From Aliarcobacter lanthieri (GTDB lineage: Bacteria > Campylobacterota > Campylobacteria > Campylobacterales > Arcobacteraceae), in the NCBI RefSeq assembly GCF_013201625.1, contig NZ_CP053839.1, forward strand, positions 744,001-808,000: a DNA stretch of 64,000 nt, given 5' to 3'. Below the pieces are notes generated by a model. It ran no database searches. It was not told the origin of the DNA and saw only the letters and a list, made by a program, of their open reading frames with translations. Made by a program: the position numbers and the translations under genes. Below, in pieces: positions 9,428-18,840 of this stretch. The number at the start of each line of letters is the position of its first letter. The stretch's first letter is position 1.

Positions 9428-10093
9428 ATGACAAAGCAAGTTAAGAATCAAATTTTAAAATATTTATACTATCAAAAACTTTTTGGATTTGACTATCATA
9501 GCAACCTAAATATCAATTTATATAGTAGTTGTGATTTTAATTTACCAAGTAGTTTAAAAGAATTAAAAAATTCTGTTGATAATTGTCATTTGTGTGAATT
9601 ATCAAAAGGTAGGAAAAACACACTTTTTGGATATGGTAAAGAACAAAGTAAAATTATGTTTATTTGTGATGAACCTACAAAAAGTGAAGATGAAACAGGA
9701 TTTTTTTATTCAGGTAATAGTGGAGAGCTACTTTCAAAAATGATTGAAAATGTTTTAAATATAAAGAAAGAGGACGTTTATATAACAAATTTAGTTAAAT
9801 GTAGAGGTGCAAAAGAAGCGAATTTTCAAAACTTTGAAAGTTGTAATTGCTATTTATTAAAACAAATAGAAATTATAAAACCTAAGCTTATTATTGCTGT
9901 TGGAGAGAAAGTATATAGTTATTTGATGAAAAATAGTGAAGAGTTTTCAAAAAATAGAGGTAAAACTTTAAACTTTAATTCAAGTATCTTAATACCTATA
10001 TTCTCTCCAATATATTTACTAAAAAATCCATCTTTAAAAAAAGATACTTATCTTGATATGTTAAAAATCAAAAATCTATATGAGGAGTTTTAA
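9428..10093 (+). CDS. Divergent family-4-like uracil-DNA glycosylase
   Basis: The 221-residue protein belongs to the UDG superfamily and matches family 4 in layout. It has Cys at 53, 56, 125 and 141, whose spacing (CxxC, 69, 16) is that of the [4Fe-4S] ligands I recall for the Thermus enzyme. It also has YITNLVKCR and LLKQIEIIKPKLIIAVG. The first 50 residues are an extra N-terminal segment. The catalytic motifs deviate: the GE(A/G)PG loop reads CDEPT (80-84), and the HPxxLLRNP histidine is Ser193 (SPIYLLKNPS). Base-excision activity is therefore uncertain. It overlaps the next gene's ribosome site, suggesting coupling. Confidence 0.8.
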   Translation: MTKQVKNQILKYLYYQKLFGFDYHSNLNINLYSSCDFNLPSSLKELKNSVDNCHLCELSKGRKNTLFGYGKEQSKIMFICDEPTKSEDETGFFYSGNSGELLSKMIENVLNIKKEDVYITNLVKCRGAKEANFQNFESCNCYLLKQIEIIKPKLIIAVGEKVYSYLMKNSEEFSKNRGKTLNFNSSILIPIFSPIYLLKNPSLKKDTYLDMLKIKNLYEEF

Positions 10094-10094
10094 A

Positions 10095-11258
10095 TTGAAG
10101 CATTTAGTAACTTTAATTTTCATGGCTGTTTTATTTACAGGTTGTTTACAAAAACAAGTTGTTCAACTAAAAATGCCAAATCAAAATGTTCCAGTGAAAC
10201 AAGTTGATGAGGATAAAGCAACAGTTGTTGAAGAGTTTATTTCAAACGATAGTATAATTCAAGAAGAAATTATCAATAATAGTGGATCACAAAATGATAT
10301 TATTCAAGATGGTGATAGTATTGTAATGAGTGATATTGATGGAACAAAAGCTAAAATAAAAATAGCTTTTGTTTATCCATCTTCATTAGTATCAAAGTAT
10401 GCTAAAAATTCTATAAATACGGTTTCAGGTTATCTTTCTTATATAAAAGCTAATTATAATTTAGTTGTTATTGATAGTTCAAATGAAAGTTTAGACAGTA
10501 TAACTAAAGCATTTGATAAAGTAAAAGAAGAGGGTATTACAAAAGTAATAGCTTTATATACACCAAATGCTATAAATAATATAAATAAAGTTGCTTTAGA
10601 TGATATATTAGTGTATCTTCCTTTGATAGAGAAAAAAGAGTCATTGGAGATTAATGATAATTTAATTTTTGGTTCAATATCTTATGAAGAACAACTTAAA
10701 AAATTAAGTTATTACTCTGATGGTGTAAATGTACTTTTTTATCAAGATACATATTTAGGGAATAAATTAAAAAATAGTTATGAATCAGTTGTTCAAGGAA
10801 CTATTGTTAGAAAAGAGATAAAAAAGAATGAAACGAATTTTAGAAGTATTGTTGTAGATTCAAGATTAAGAAATAGTTCTCTATTCTTAAATACTGATAT
10901 AGTAAAAAGTTCATTAATTTTATCTCAATTAAGAGCAAATGATATTTACCCAAAAATTATATTCTCAACACAAATAAACTATGATCCTGTTTTAATGACT
11001 TTGACTCAAGATAAAGATAGAGAGAGATTAGTTTTAGCAAATTCAATTGAAAATATAGACAATAATTTAAAAGATGAGATTTTATCTTATGGTGGTAATA
11101 TAATTTACGAATGGGTTGATTATTCAACTTTAGTAGGAATAAACTATTTAATAAATGGAAATAATAGATATATACCAACAAAAATTGTAGAAAATCAAGC
11201 AGTTTATACTCCAAGGCTATTTAAAAGTACAGAGTATGGATTTGTTGAGATTAAGTAA
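10095..11258 (+). CDS. Putative lipoprotein with periplasmic-binding-like fold
   Basis: I place the start at TTG 10095, since GAGGAG lies 7 bases upstream and the product then begins MKHLVTLIFMAVLFTGC, a clean lipoprotein signal with lipobox LFTGC (Cys17). An ATG at 10080 gives five extra residues but has no ribosome site. After an acidic linker, the segment from about residue 90 (IKIAFVYPSSLVSKYAKN, then alternating beta and alpha segments) resembles type 1 periplasmic-binding or LpoA-like folds. Function is not recognised; a role in envelope biogenesis is only a guess. It lies 1 base after the UDG gene, in the same orientation. Confidence 0.7.
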   Translation: MKHLVTLIFMAVLFTGCLQKQVVQLKMPNQNVPVKQVDEDKATVVEEFISNDSIIQEEIINNSGSQNDIIQDGDSIVMSDIDGTKAKIKIAFVYPSSLVSKYAKNSINTVSGYLSYIKANYNLVVIDSSNESLDSITKAFDKVKEEGITKVIALYTPNAINNINKVALDDILVYLPLIEKKESLEINDNLIFGSISYEEQLKKLSYYSDGVNVLFYQDTYLGNKLKNSYESVVQGTIVRKEIKKNETNFRSIVVDSRLRNSSLFLNTDIVKSSLILSQLRANDIYPKIIFSTQINYDPVLMTLTQDKDRERLVLANSIENIDNNLKDEILSYGGNIIYEWVDYSTLVGINYLINGNNRYIPTKIVENQAVYTPRLFKSTEYGFVEIK

Positions 11259-11266
11259 GATTTAGA

Positions 11267-11272
11267 TAAAAT
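11267..11272 (+). promoter_or_regulatory. -10-like element upstream of aspS
   Basis: TAAAAT within TAGATAAAATCGCC lies 31 bases before the aspS start. The same TAAAAT plus pyrimidine pattern is seen before other genes here (9417, 13168). Confidence 0.4.
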
Positions 11273-11303
11273 CGCCAATTATTTAGAAAAAATGGAGTTT
11301 AAA

Positions 11304-13055
11304 TTGAGAACACATTATTGTACTAGTGTAAGAGAAAATTTAATAGGGGAAAAAGTAACAGTAGCTGGATGGGTTAATAGTAGACGTGACCACGGTGGGA
11401 TTATTTTTATAGATTTAAGGGACAAAAGTGGTTTAGTTCAACTTGTTGCTGATCCACAAGATTGTAAAGATGCTTTAGTTATAGCAGAAACAGTAAGAGA
11501 TGAGTATGTTTTAATAGCAACTGGAACTGTAAGAGCAAGAGGAGAAGGGTTAGAAAACCCAAATTTAGATACAGGTAAAATTGAGATTATTTTAGAAAAT
11601 TTAATCATTGAAAATAAAAGTAAAGCTATGCCTTTTGATATTAATGATGAGAAAGTAAATGATGAAATAAAATTAAGAAACAGATTTTTAGAATTAAGAA
11701 GTAAAAAATCATTTGATATTTTCCAATTAAGAAGTAAAGCAACTATTCAAGCAAGAAATACTCTTGATGAGTTAGGATTTTTAGATGTTGAAACTCCAAT
11801 TCTAACAAAATCTACACCAGAAGGTGCAAGAGATTATTTAGTTCCTTCAAGAGTTCATGCTGGGGAATTTTATGCACTTCCTCAATCTCCACAACTATTC
11901 AAACAACTTTTAATGGTTGCAGGTTTTGATAGATATTTCCAAATAGCAAAATGTTTTAGAGATGAAGATTTAAGAGCAGATAGACAACCTGAATTTACTC
12001 AAATAGATGTTGAGATGAGTTTTTGTACTCAAGAAGATGTTATTGGTGTTGCTGAAAAACTAATCTATGATGTATTTACAAAGTGCGGAAAAGATATACC
12101 AAAAACTTTTAGAAGAATGAAATATTCTGAAGCTATGGAAAACTATGGAAGTGATAAACCTGATTTGAGATTTGATATGCCTTTAATTGATGTTATAGAT
12201 ATTTTTTCAAAATCTTCAAATGAGATATTTAGTGAAATTGCAAAAGATAAAAAATCAAATAGAATAAAAGCTTTAAGATGTCCAAATGGAGATAATATTT
12301 TTTCAAAAAGACAGATGAAAGGTTTTGAAGATTATGTAAGAAAATTTGGTGCAAAAGGTCTTGGATACTTTCAAATGAAAGAAGATGGTCTTAAAGGACC
12401 ACTTACAAAATTCTTTAGTGATGAAGATTTAGAAGATATAGTAAAAGTTACGAACCTTGAAGTTGGTGATGTAGTATTTTTTGGAGCAGGGGATAAAAAA
12501 ACAGTTTGGGATTATATGGGAAGATTTAGACTTTTCCTTGCAAATGAAATGAATATAGTTCCAGCTGATAAATATGAGTTCTTATGGGTTGTTGATTTTC
12601 CTATGTTTGAAGTTGAAGATGGAAGAACAAAAGCTCTTCATCATCCATTTACTATGCCAAAAGATTTAAATAAAGATGATTTAGAAGAGATTGAATCAAT
12701 AGCTTATGATATTGTTTTAAATGGAACAGAATTAGGTGGTGGAAGTATAAGAATACATAAAGAAGAGATTCAATCGAAAGTATTTGAACTTATGGGAATA
12801 GATGAAGTTGAAGCAAAAGAAAAATTTGGTTTCTTGCTTGATGCACTTCAATATGGAGCACCATCTCATGGTGGATTTGCATTAGGACTTGATAGAATGA
12901 TAATGCTTTTAGCAGGAACTGATTCTATAAGAGATGTTATTGCATTTCCAAAAACTCAAAAAGCTCAATGTTTATTAACTCAAGCACCTTCAAGTGTAGA
13001 TGAAACTCAACTAAAAGAGTTACATATAAGAGTTAGAAAAAGTGTTGAGAGCTAA
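11304..13055 (+). CDS. aspS: Aspartyl-tRNA synthetase, probably non-discriminating
   Basis: This is a class II aminoacyl-tRNA synthetase of the bacterial type with the GAD insertion (about 583 residues). I choose TTG 11304 ([15 protein letters not shown]) because TGGAG lies 6 bases upstream and homologues start with M-R-x-H; ATG 11292 adds four residues and would consume that site. The N-terminal OB fold includes [11 protein letters not shown]. Class II motifs are present: motif 2 ([18 protein letters not shown]) and motif 3 ([14 protein letters not shown]). His30 in RRDHGG is the residue tied to dual Asp/Asn tRNA charging in Pseudomonas AspRS, whereas E. coli has Leu. Confidence 0.95.
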   Translation: MRTHYCTSVRENLIGEKVTVAGWVNSRRDHGGIIFIDLRDKSGLVQLVADPQDCKDALVIAETVRDEYVLIATGTVRARGEGLENPNLDTGKIEIILENLIIENKSKAMPFDINDEKVNDEIKLRNRFLELRSKKSFDIFQLRSKATIQARNTLDELGFLDVETPILTKSTPEGARDYLVPSRVHAGEFYALPQSPQLFKQLLMVAGFDRYFQIAKCFRDEDLRADRQPEFTQIDVEMSFCTQEDVIGVAEKLIYDVFTKCGKDIPKTFRRMKYSEAMENYGSDKPDLRFDMPLIDVIDIFSKSSNEIFSEIAKDKKSNRIKALRCPNGDNIFSKRQMKGFEDYVRKFGAKGLGYFQMKEDGLKGPLTKFFSDEDLEDIVKVTNLEVGDVVFFGAGDKKTVWDYMGRFRLFLANEMNIVPADKYEFLWVVDFPMFEVEDGRTKALHHPFTMPKDLNKDDLEEIESIAYDIVLNGTELGGGSIRIHKEEIQSKVFELMGIDEVEAKEKFGFLLDALQYGAPSHGGFALGLDRMIMLLAGTDSIRDVIAFPKTQKAQCLLTQAPSSVDETQLKELHIRVRKSVES

Positions 13056-13067
13056 TATAGCTCTCAA
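13045..13067 (+). terminator. Hairpin over the aspS stop codon
   Basis: A 9-bp perfect stem (TTGAGAGCT with AGCTCTCAA) and 5-base loop span the aspS stop. There is no T run behind it, so termination is weak or it protects the 3' end. Confidence 0.45.
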
Positions 13068-13167
13068 TACAACCTCAGATTTTAATACATCAAGTTTAAA
13101 ATAAATTCTTTTATATTTATTATCATAAAATATTAAAATAAATGTTTATATCAAAGTTTTTTTTCGA

Positions 13168-13173
13168 TAAAAT
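13168..13173 (+). promoter_or_regulatory. -10-like element of the Cache-CheW gene
   Basis: TAAAAT in TCGATAAAATGTCC lies 115 bases before the ATG at 13288, implying a leader of roughly 105-110 bases. The leader contains a 9-bp hairpin (13228-13236 with 13245-13253) and a possible 28-codon upstream frame at 13227. Confidence 0.4.
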
Positions 13174-13287
13174 GTCCAGATTTTTTTAATCATACACAAA
13201 ATAGGAGAATAAAAAGTTATTTTTTAATGAACTTTTTTGAACATAAAAGTTCAACACAACTCAAAGTAGCCCTAATAGGAGATTGTT

Positions 13288-15858
13288 ATGAAAGAGGAAA
13301 CAATAAATTATAAGGGTATAAATATAAAAAATGAGTTATATCCGATTATAAAATATATTGAAGATGTAGATAAATATAAAGATGAATTAACTGCTTTAAA
13401 CTCATCTTGGGATATTTTATCACTTCTAGGACAACTTGGCGATATTAACATAGATATAGGAAAAACAAAAGAGAATTTTCTAAATCTTACTTCAACACTA
13501 TTAAATCACTTAGCTATTCAACAAATAAAAAAAGTTACTCAAGAGATAAATTTTAAATCACAAGTTGCTATTGATATTTTAGTTCGAAATCTTTTTGAAA
13601 GACGAGCTGATATTGGGTTTTTAGCAACAGATGATGAAATAAGAGGTTTCTTAGAAAAATTTATATCAAAATATGATGATAATAGTATGCTTTTAAAGCA
13701 AGATATTAAAAAAAGATTTGAAGAATATATCTCTAAATATTCAGTTTATTTTGATATTGTTTTATTTGATATTCACGGTAAAATAGCTGCTAGAGTGAAT
13801 GAAAATATAAATGTTGAAAGAGTAGATATATCATTTATTCAAAAAGTTTTAAATACAAATGAAGATTATGTTGAAACTTATCAATTTCATGATTTTATAC
13901 CAAAATATCCAAAATCATTAGTTTATTCATATAAAATTACAAATAATAATGAGAATTTAGGAGTTCTATCTCTTTGTTTTAAGTTTAAAGATGAAATGCG
14001 AGTTATTTTTAATAATCTTATAAATCAAAGAAATAAAGAGTGCTTAACAATCATTGATGAAAATGGTTATGTATTAGCAAGTAGTCATAGAGAACATATA
14101 GATTTAGGTACAAAATTACCAATAATTTTAGAGGAAAAATACAAAATTGTATCATTTTCAGGACGAGACTATATAGCAAAGAGTTCTAAAACAAGTGGTT
14201 ATCAAGGCTTTTATGGTCCTAAGTGGTATGGACATATTATGATTCCACTTGAATATTCTTTTTTAAGTGAAGAACATAATGATATAGCAATAGATGAAAA
14301 AGTTATAAACTCTATGATACAAAATGAACAGCATTTTTCAAAAGAGCTAAAAGATGTTTTTGAGAATAGTAAAGAAATACAAGATAATCTTATACGAGTT
14401 ATATGGAATGGAAATATCATCCAAAGTAAAATTAACTCAACAAATAGAGCATTTTCTAGAGCTTTATTAAATGAAATAGGACTTACAGGAAATAAGGCAA
14501 GTTCATCTTTAGATAATCTGAATCACACAATAATATCATCAATATTAAAAGATAGTGAATTCTTATCTCAACTTTCTATTGATATTATGGATAGAAATTT
14601 ATATGAAAGAGCTAATGATTGTAGATGGTGGTCTTTAAATCCATATTTTAAAGATGCTTTAGAAAATGGTATTAAAGATAAAAAAATCAATGAAAGTTTA
14701 AAATATATAAATAGTTTATATACCGTATATACAAATTTGATAATATTTGATAAAAATGGAATGGTTATCGCTGTATCAAATGAGAAATATGAGTCTTTAA
14801 TAGGTAAAAACTTATCTTATGAATGGATAGAACAAACTTTAAATTTAAAAGACACTTCAAAATATTGTGTTTCAAAATTCGAAAAGAGTAGTTTATATGA
14901 TGATAAACCAACATATGTATATTGTAGTGCAATTTTTTCATCAAAGGATAATAAAAAAGTTATAGGAGGAATAGCTACAATTTTTGATGCACAACATCAG
15001 TTTTACTCTATCCTTGATGAAATTTTACCTAAAGATAATAATGGATTAAATCAAAAAGGTGTTTATGCTTTTTTTACTGATAAGAGTAAAAAAATTATTT
15101 CAACAACAAGTACAAATTTTAAAATAGATTCTTATTTAGAAATAGATGATAAATTTTTTAGGTTAAATAATGGTGAGTATTTAAGTAGTATTATAGAATT
15201 TCGTGGATATTACTATGCTGTTGGCGTAAAATGCTCTACTGGATATAGAGAATATAAAAGTGCAGTTGATGATTATAAAAATGACGTTTTATCTTTTGTA
15301 TTTATACAAATTGGACAAACTGATATAGATATATCTTTTACAAATACAAAAACAAAATTTTTAACTTCTCAAAAAAGAGAGTTTGAAGATAAAACTGTTG
15401 AATTAGCAACTTTTTATTTAGGCAAAAGATTACTTGCTATTAATTCACTTAATGTTGTTGAATCTATAGGTATAGAAGATTTAGAAGTTTCTATTGATAT
15501 GGATGAAACAAATCCTTTTAAAGGTATGGTTTTACATAAAGATAGATTAATATCAGTTCTAGATATAAGAGAATTTATAAAAGAAGATATAACAAATGAA
15601 GAACTTTCAAATATAATATTAGTGGAGTATGATAAAGATAATATTGAACATTGTGTTGGTCTTTTGGTTAGTTCACTTGAAACTATTTGTACAGTTGAAG
15701 AAAAATCCATTCAACATATTCAAAATCACTTTTTAGGTAGTGGAACTTTGGTTGAAAGTCTAGTTGAAATAAAAGATATAGATGATGATAGAACTTCTAA
15801 AGTTGCTATGCTTTTAAATATTAAAAAATTAGATGATAATTTTACAAAAAGAGTTTAA
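13288..15858 (+). CDS. Soluble tandem-Cache protein with C-terminal CheW domain
   Basis: The 856-residue protein has no signal peptide or membrane segment, so it should be cytoplasmic. Two related Cache/PDC-like units can be seen. The first contains NLFERRADIGFLATDDEIR at about residue 100 and a sensor-like sheet (FDIVLFDIHGKIAARV). The second contains NLYERANDCRWWSLNPYF at about residue 436, then LIIFDKNGMVIAVSNE. From about residue 703 to 850 a CheW-like domain follows (ATFYLGKRLLAINSLNVVES, VLHKDRLISVLDIREFI). CheW domains couple receptors to CheA, so this looks like a soluble sensory adaptor. GGAG lies upstream of the ATG. The ligand is unknown. Confidence 0.8.
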   Translation: MKEETINYKGINIKNELYPIIKYIEDVDKYKDELTALNSSWDILSLLGQLGDINIDIGKTKENFLNLTSTLLNHLAIQQIKKVTQEINFKSQVAIDILVRNLFERRADIGFLATDDEIRGFLEKFISKYDDNSMLLKQDIKKRFEEYISKYSVYFDIVLFDIHGKIAARVNENINVERVDISFIQKVLNTNEDYVETYQFHDFIPKYPKSLVYSYKITNNNENLGVLSLCFKFKDEMRVIFNNLINQRNKECLTIIDENGYVLASSHREHIDLGTKLPIILEEKYKIVSFSGRDYIAKSSKTSGYQGFYGPKWYGHIMIPLEYSFLSEEHNDIAIDEKVINSMIQNEQHFSKELKDVFENSKEIQDNLIRVIWNGNIIQSKINSTNRAFSRALLNEIGLTGNKASSSLDNLNHTIISSILKDSEFLSQLSIDIMDRNLYERANDCRWWSLNPYFKDALENGIKDKKINESLKYINSLYTVYTNLIIFDKNGMVIAVSNEKYESLIGKNLSYEWIEQTLNLKDTSKYCVSKFEKSSLYDDKPTYVYCSAIFSSKDNKKVIGGIATIFDAQHQFYSILDEILPKDNNGLNQKGVYAFFTDKSKKIISTTSTNFKIDSYLEIDDKFFRLNNGEYLSSIIEFRGYYYAVGVKCSTGYREYKSAVDDYKNDVLSFVFIQIGQTDIDISFTNTKTKFLTSQKREFEDKTVELATFYLGKRLLAINSLNVVESIGIEDLEVSIDMDETNPFKGMVLHKDRLISVLDIREFIKEDITNEELSNIILVEYDKDNIEHCVGLLVSSLETICTVEEKSIQHIQNHFLGSGTLVESLVEIKDIDDDRTSKVAMLLNIKKLDDNFTKRV

Positions 15859-15867
15859 TATATAAAA

Positions 15868-15894
15868 GGTAACTATTTATAATAAATAGTTACC
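15868..15894 (-). terminator. Hairpin between convergent Cache-CheW gene and adk
   Basis: A 13-bp perfect inverted repeat (GGTAACTATTTAT and its complement) is centred at 15881. On the minus strand it is followed by TTTTATATATT, so it best fits termination of adk; the plus strand lacks a T run. Confidence 0.6.
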
Positions 15895-15900
15895 AAAAAA

Positions 15901-16527
15901 TTATGCTAATGCGTTAATCATATCTTTTGTAACTTCTGAAACATCTTTTGTTCCATCAAGTTCTATAAATATTCCTTTATCTTTGTAAAAGTCGATTAAA
16001 GGAGCAGTTTGAGTATGATACGCTTCTAGTCTTTTTGTAACAGTTTCTTCTGTATCATCTGCTCTTTGTTCAAGATCTTCTTCTTTTTCATCTACTGGTG
16101 GATTGAATTTAATATGATAGATTTTACCAGTTACTTTTGATGTTCTTCTCCCTGTGATTCTTTCAACTATATTTGAGTCTGGAACATTTAAAGATATTAC
16201 TTTATCAAGTGAGATTTTCATATTGTTCATTAACTCGTCTAAAGCTTCTGCTTGAGCTAAAGTTCTTGGAAAACCATCAAGAATAAAACCATTTTTACAG
16301 TCAGAAACTGCTAATCTATCTTTGATAATACCAATAATAGTTGAATCAGGAACTAACTTCCCTTCATCCATAAATCTTTTTGCTTCCATTCCCATATCTG
16401 TTTTATCTGCAATTGCAGCTCTTAGTATATCTCCAGTTGATATTTGAGGGATGTTATATTTTTCAATTAAGAACTTTGCTTGAGTTCCTTTACCAGCTCC
16501 TGGTGCTCCAAATAGCATTAAATTCAT
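15901..16527 (-). CDS. adk: Adenylate kinase, long-LID type
   Basis: This enzyme interconverts ATP plus AMP with two ADP in the cytoplasm. The 208-residue protein has the P-loop GAPGAGKGTQ, the AMP-binding QISTGDILRAA, DGFPRTLAQAEAL, and a long LID (GRRTSKVTGKIYHIKFNPP) with no zinc cysteines. It is divergent from a second, shorter adenylate kinase that starts 127 bases away. The ATG is preceded by AAGGATAAA. Confidence 0.95.
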   Translation of the reverse strand: MNLMLFGAPGAGKGTQAKFLIEKYNIPQISTGDILRAAIADKTDMGMEAKRFMDEGKLVPDSTIIGIIKDRLAVSDCKNGFILDGFPRTLAQAEALDELMNNMKISLDKVISLNVPDSNIVERITGRRTSKVTGKIYHIKFNPPVDEKEEDLEQRADDTEETVTKRLEAYHTQTAPLIDFYKDKGIFIELDGTKDVSEVTKDMINALA

Positions 16528-16622
16528 ATTTTATCCTTAAAATTTTTGGCTTATTGTATAGAAAAAGCTTTTAATAATAGATAAGTTTTAAATAATAGAT
16601 TAGGAATTTAATTGATTTTTGA

Positions 16623-16628
16623 TAGAAT
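16623..16628 (+). promoter_or_regulatory. -10-like element of the second adenylate kinase
   Basis: TAGAAT in TTTGATAGAATCATTC lies 26 bases before the ATG at 16655. It fits the loose -10 plus pyrimidine pattern seen elsewhere in the window. Confidence 0.35.
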
Positions 16629-16654
16629 CATTCTCAAAGTTTTAAAGGAAAGTG

Positions 16655-17224
16655 ATGAAAAAACTATTTTTAATAATTGGTGCACCAGGAAGTGGAAAAA
16701 CAACAGATGCAGAATTAATATCTAAAAAACATATAAATATTACACATTATAGTACAGGAGATATGTTTAGAGCAGAAGTTGCCAGTGGAAGTCAAAGAGG
16801 AGAATTAATTGATACTTTTATAAAAGCTGGAAATATAGTACCTATAGATATTGCTATTGAGACTATTTTAAAAGCTATAAAAAATGCTCCAACAGATATT
16901 ATAGTAATTGATGGATATCCAAGAAGTTTAGAACAGATGATAGAACTTGATAAATATTTAGTGAATGAGAATGAAGTTGAGCTTATAAGTTGTATAGAAG
17001 TTGTTGTAAGTGAAAAAGTAGCACGAGATAGAGTTCTTGGAAGAGCAAGAGGTGCTGATGATAATGTTGAAGTATTTAATAATAGAATGAGAGTTTATAC
17101 TGAGCCATTAGAACAAATACAAGCATTCTATGAAGAAAAAGGTATTCTTAAAAAAATTAATGGTGAGAGAACTATTGAAGAGATTGTCAATGAAATGGAT
17201 AGTTTTATTCTATCAAAAATATAA
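16655..17224 (+). CDS. Adenylate kinase, Campylobacter-type short-LID
   Basis: The 189-residue protein has the P-loop [41 protein letters not shown] and the tail [17 protein letters not shown]. This matches the adenylate kinase found as the only copy in Campylobacter as I remember it; it lacks the long LID insert. The start is ATG 16655 behind AAAGGAA; a GTG at 16652 is also in frame. It is followed after 18 bases by a CinA-like gene, a probable operon. Whether it replaces or supplements the neighbouring adk is unknown. Confidence 0.88.
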   Translation: MKKLFLIIGAPGSGKTTDAELISKKHINITHYSTGDMFRAEVASGSQRGELIDTFIKAGNIVPIDIAIETILKAIKNAPTDIIVIDGYPRSLEQMIELDKYLVNENEVELISCIEVVVSEKVARDRVLGRARGADDNVEVFNNRMRVYTEPLEQIQAFYEEKGILKKINGERTIEEIVNEMDSFILSKI

Positions 17225-17242
17225 ATTATTAAAAGTTTCAAT

Positions 17243-18007
17243 ATGAATAAAAAAATAAATTTTTATAGTGTAATTATTGGAACAGAACTTTTGAATGGGA
17301 GAAGAACTGATGCTCATTTCCCTTTCTTAAATAAAGAACTTTTAAATCGTGGTTGGGAACATAAAGCTTCTTTTGTTATTGAAGATGATCCTAAACTTAT
17401 GTTAGAAATTTTTAATCTTATAAAATCTGATAAAAATTCTGTTATGTTTTGTTTTGGTGGAATTGGTGCAACTCCTGATGATTTTACAAGAGTTGTAGCA
17501 GCAAAAGCTTTTACAGATGAAAAAATGGAGTTTCACGAAGATGCAAAGCAAAGAATTATAGAACAATTTTGTGATGAAGCATATCCATATAGAATAAATA
17601 TGGCTTATTTACCAGTAGGTGCAAAACTTCTTAAAAATGTTGTAAATAATGTTGCAGGATTCTATTTAGAAGATAGATTTTTCTTTACACCAGGATTTCC
17701 TTCTATGAGCCAAAGTATGGTTATAGAAGCTTTAGAAAAACTTTATCCTAAAAATATAGTGAAGTATAGAAAAACTATAACTATAAATAGTAGTGAAAAT
17801 GACTTAATATCTAGTATGGAAAGAATACCTTCTCATCTTGATTTTTCTTCACTACCAAAAATCATTGGTGAGCAAAGAAGAGTTGTACTCAGTCTTGCTG
17901 GATATGATAAAGATGAAGTAGATATTTATTTTCAACTCTTTATAGATTTTTGTAAAACTAATAAAATGTATTATGAACTTAGAGATATTTTTGAACAAAA
18001 TATCTGA
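17243..18007 (+). CDS. CinA-like / molybdopterin-binding domain protein
   Basis: The 254-residue cytoplasmic protein contains the MoCF-biosynthesis (CinA N-terminal) domain. Motifs are IIGTELLNGRRTDAHFPFLN near the N terminus, FCFGGIGATPDDFTR around residue 72, and FFFTPGFPSMSQSM around residue 146. It lacks the C-terminal nicotinamide-nucleotide amidase domain of full CinA. The related N-terminal domain acts as ADP-ribose pyrophosphatase in COG1058 proteins, so an NAD-salvage role is possible but unproven. It probably shares a transcript with the upstream kinase. Confidence 0.8.
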   Translation: MNKKINFYSVIIGTELLNGRRTDAHFPFLNKELLNRGWEHKASFVIEDDPKLMLEIFNLIKSDKNSVMFCFGGIGATPDDFTRVVAAKAFTDEKMEFHEDAKQRIIEQFCDEAYPYRINMAYLPVGAKLLKNVVNNVAGFYLEDRFFFTPGFPSMSQSMVIEALEKLYPKNIVKYRKTITINSSENDLISSMERIPSHLDFSSLPKIIGEQRRVVLSLAGYDKDEVDIYFQLFIDFCKTNKMYYELRDIFEQNI

Positions 18008-18011
18008 TATA

Positions 18012-18758
18012 TTATTCAGATATCTCTATACTATATCCAAACCCATAATTATTCTGAATCACTAACCTAGGAACTTTTTTTCTAAGCCGTGATATTAGAT
18101 TTTTTAAATTTAATATTTGAGTTTCAAAACTATCATAATAATTCCATATATGATTTATTATATTTTCATTAGAGTGTATTTTATTTGGATATTTTATCAA
18201 CAATTCTACAAATAAAAACTCTTTTCTTGTAAGTTTTACAACCTTGTCTTTTAGAATTAATTGTTTCTCTTCTTTATTCCAAAAAAGTTCATCTGACAAT
18301 TTTATAATAGTAGATTTTATATCTTTTTTATGATTCTTTTCATATATATTTTTTGAAATATCAAATAAGACATTTAAAAAATTATCATAGTCAATAGGTT
18401 TTAATAAAAATTTAGCAATTCCAATATTTATAAGTTCCATTAAATACTCTTTTTCACTATGGGCTGATAACACTATAACTTTTTGGTTTGGATTTATTTT
18501 ATAAATATTTTTTATTAAATCTACTCCATTCATATTTGGCATTTGAATATCTGTTAATATAAAATCATAATATTTTGAATTTTCTTCAAAGTATTTAATA
18601 TATTTTGAAAGACCAATTATTCCATCCATTGCTATATCTACATTACTAAAAATATCTTTAAGCAATAACCCCATCTCTCGTGATAAATCTTCATCATCTT
18701 CAACAAATAAAACTGTAATTTCCTTACAATATTTATTAAGTAACATATAATCCAACAA
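18012..18758 (-). CDS. OmpR-family response regulator
   Basis: The 248-residue protein has an N-terminal receiver (LFVEDDEDLSREMG, phospho-acceptor Asp70 in LTDIQMPNMNG, and FLLKPID) and a C-terminal winged helix (VVKLTRKEFLFVELLIKYP, then RKKVPRLVIQNNYGFGYSI). TTG 18758 is the likely start since AGGGA precedes it; ATG 18746 is in frame. It lies downstream of the CZB chemoreceptor and an unknown gene on the same strand. The orphan PAS kinase at 22294 is a possible partner, but this is not shown by the sequence. Confidence 0.88.
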   Translation of the reverse strand: MLDYMLLNKYCKEITVLFVEDDEDLSREMGLLLKDIFSNVDIAMDGIIGLSKYIKYFEENSKYYDFILTDIQMPNMNGVDLIKNIYKINPNQKVIVLSAHSEKEYLMELINIGIAKFLLKPIDYDNFLNVLFDISKNIYEKNHKKDIKSTIIKLSDELFWNKEEKQLILKDKVVKLTRKEFLFVELLIKYPNKIHSNENIINHIWNYYDSFETQILNLKNLISRLRKKVPRLVIQNNYGFGYSIEISE

Positions 18759-18840
18759 AATATTCCCTTCTATTTCAATATCAAAAATTAATAATATAAA
18801 ATATATTACAAAAAAACTAGATTTATATTAATTAAGATAG

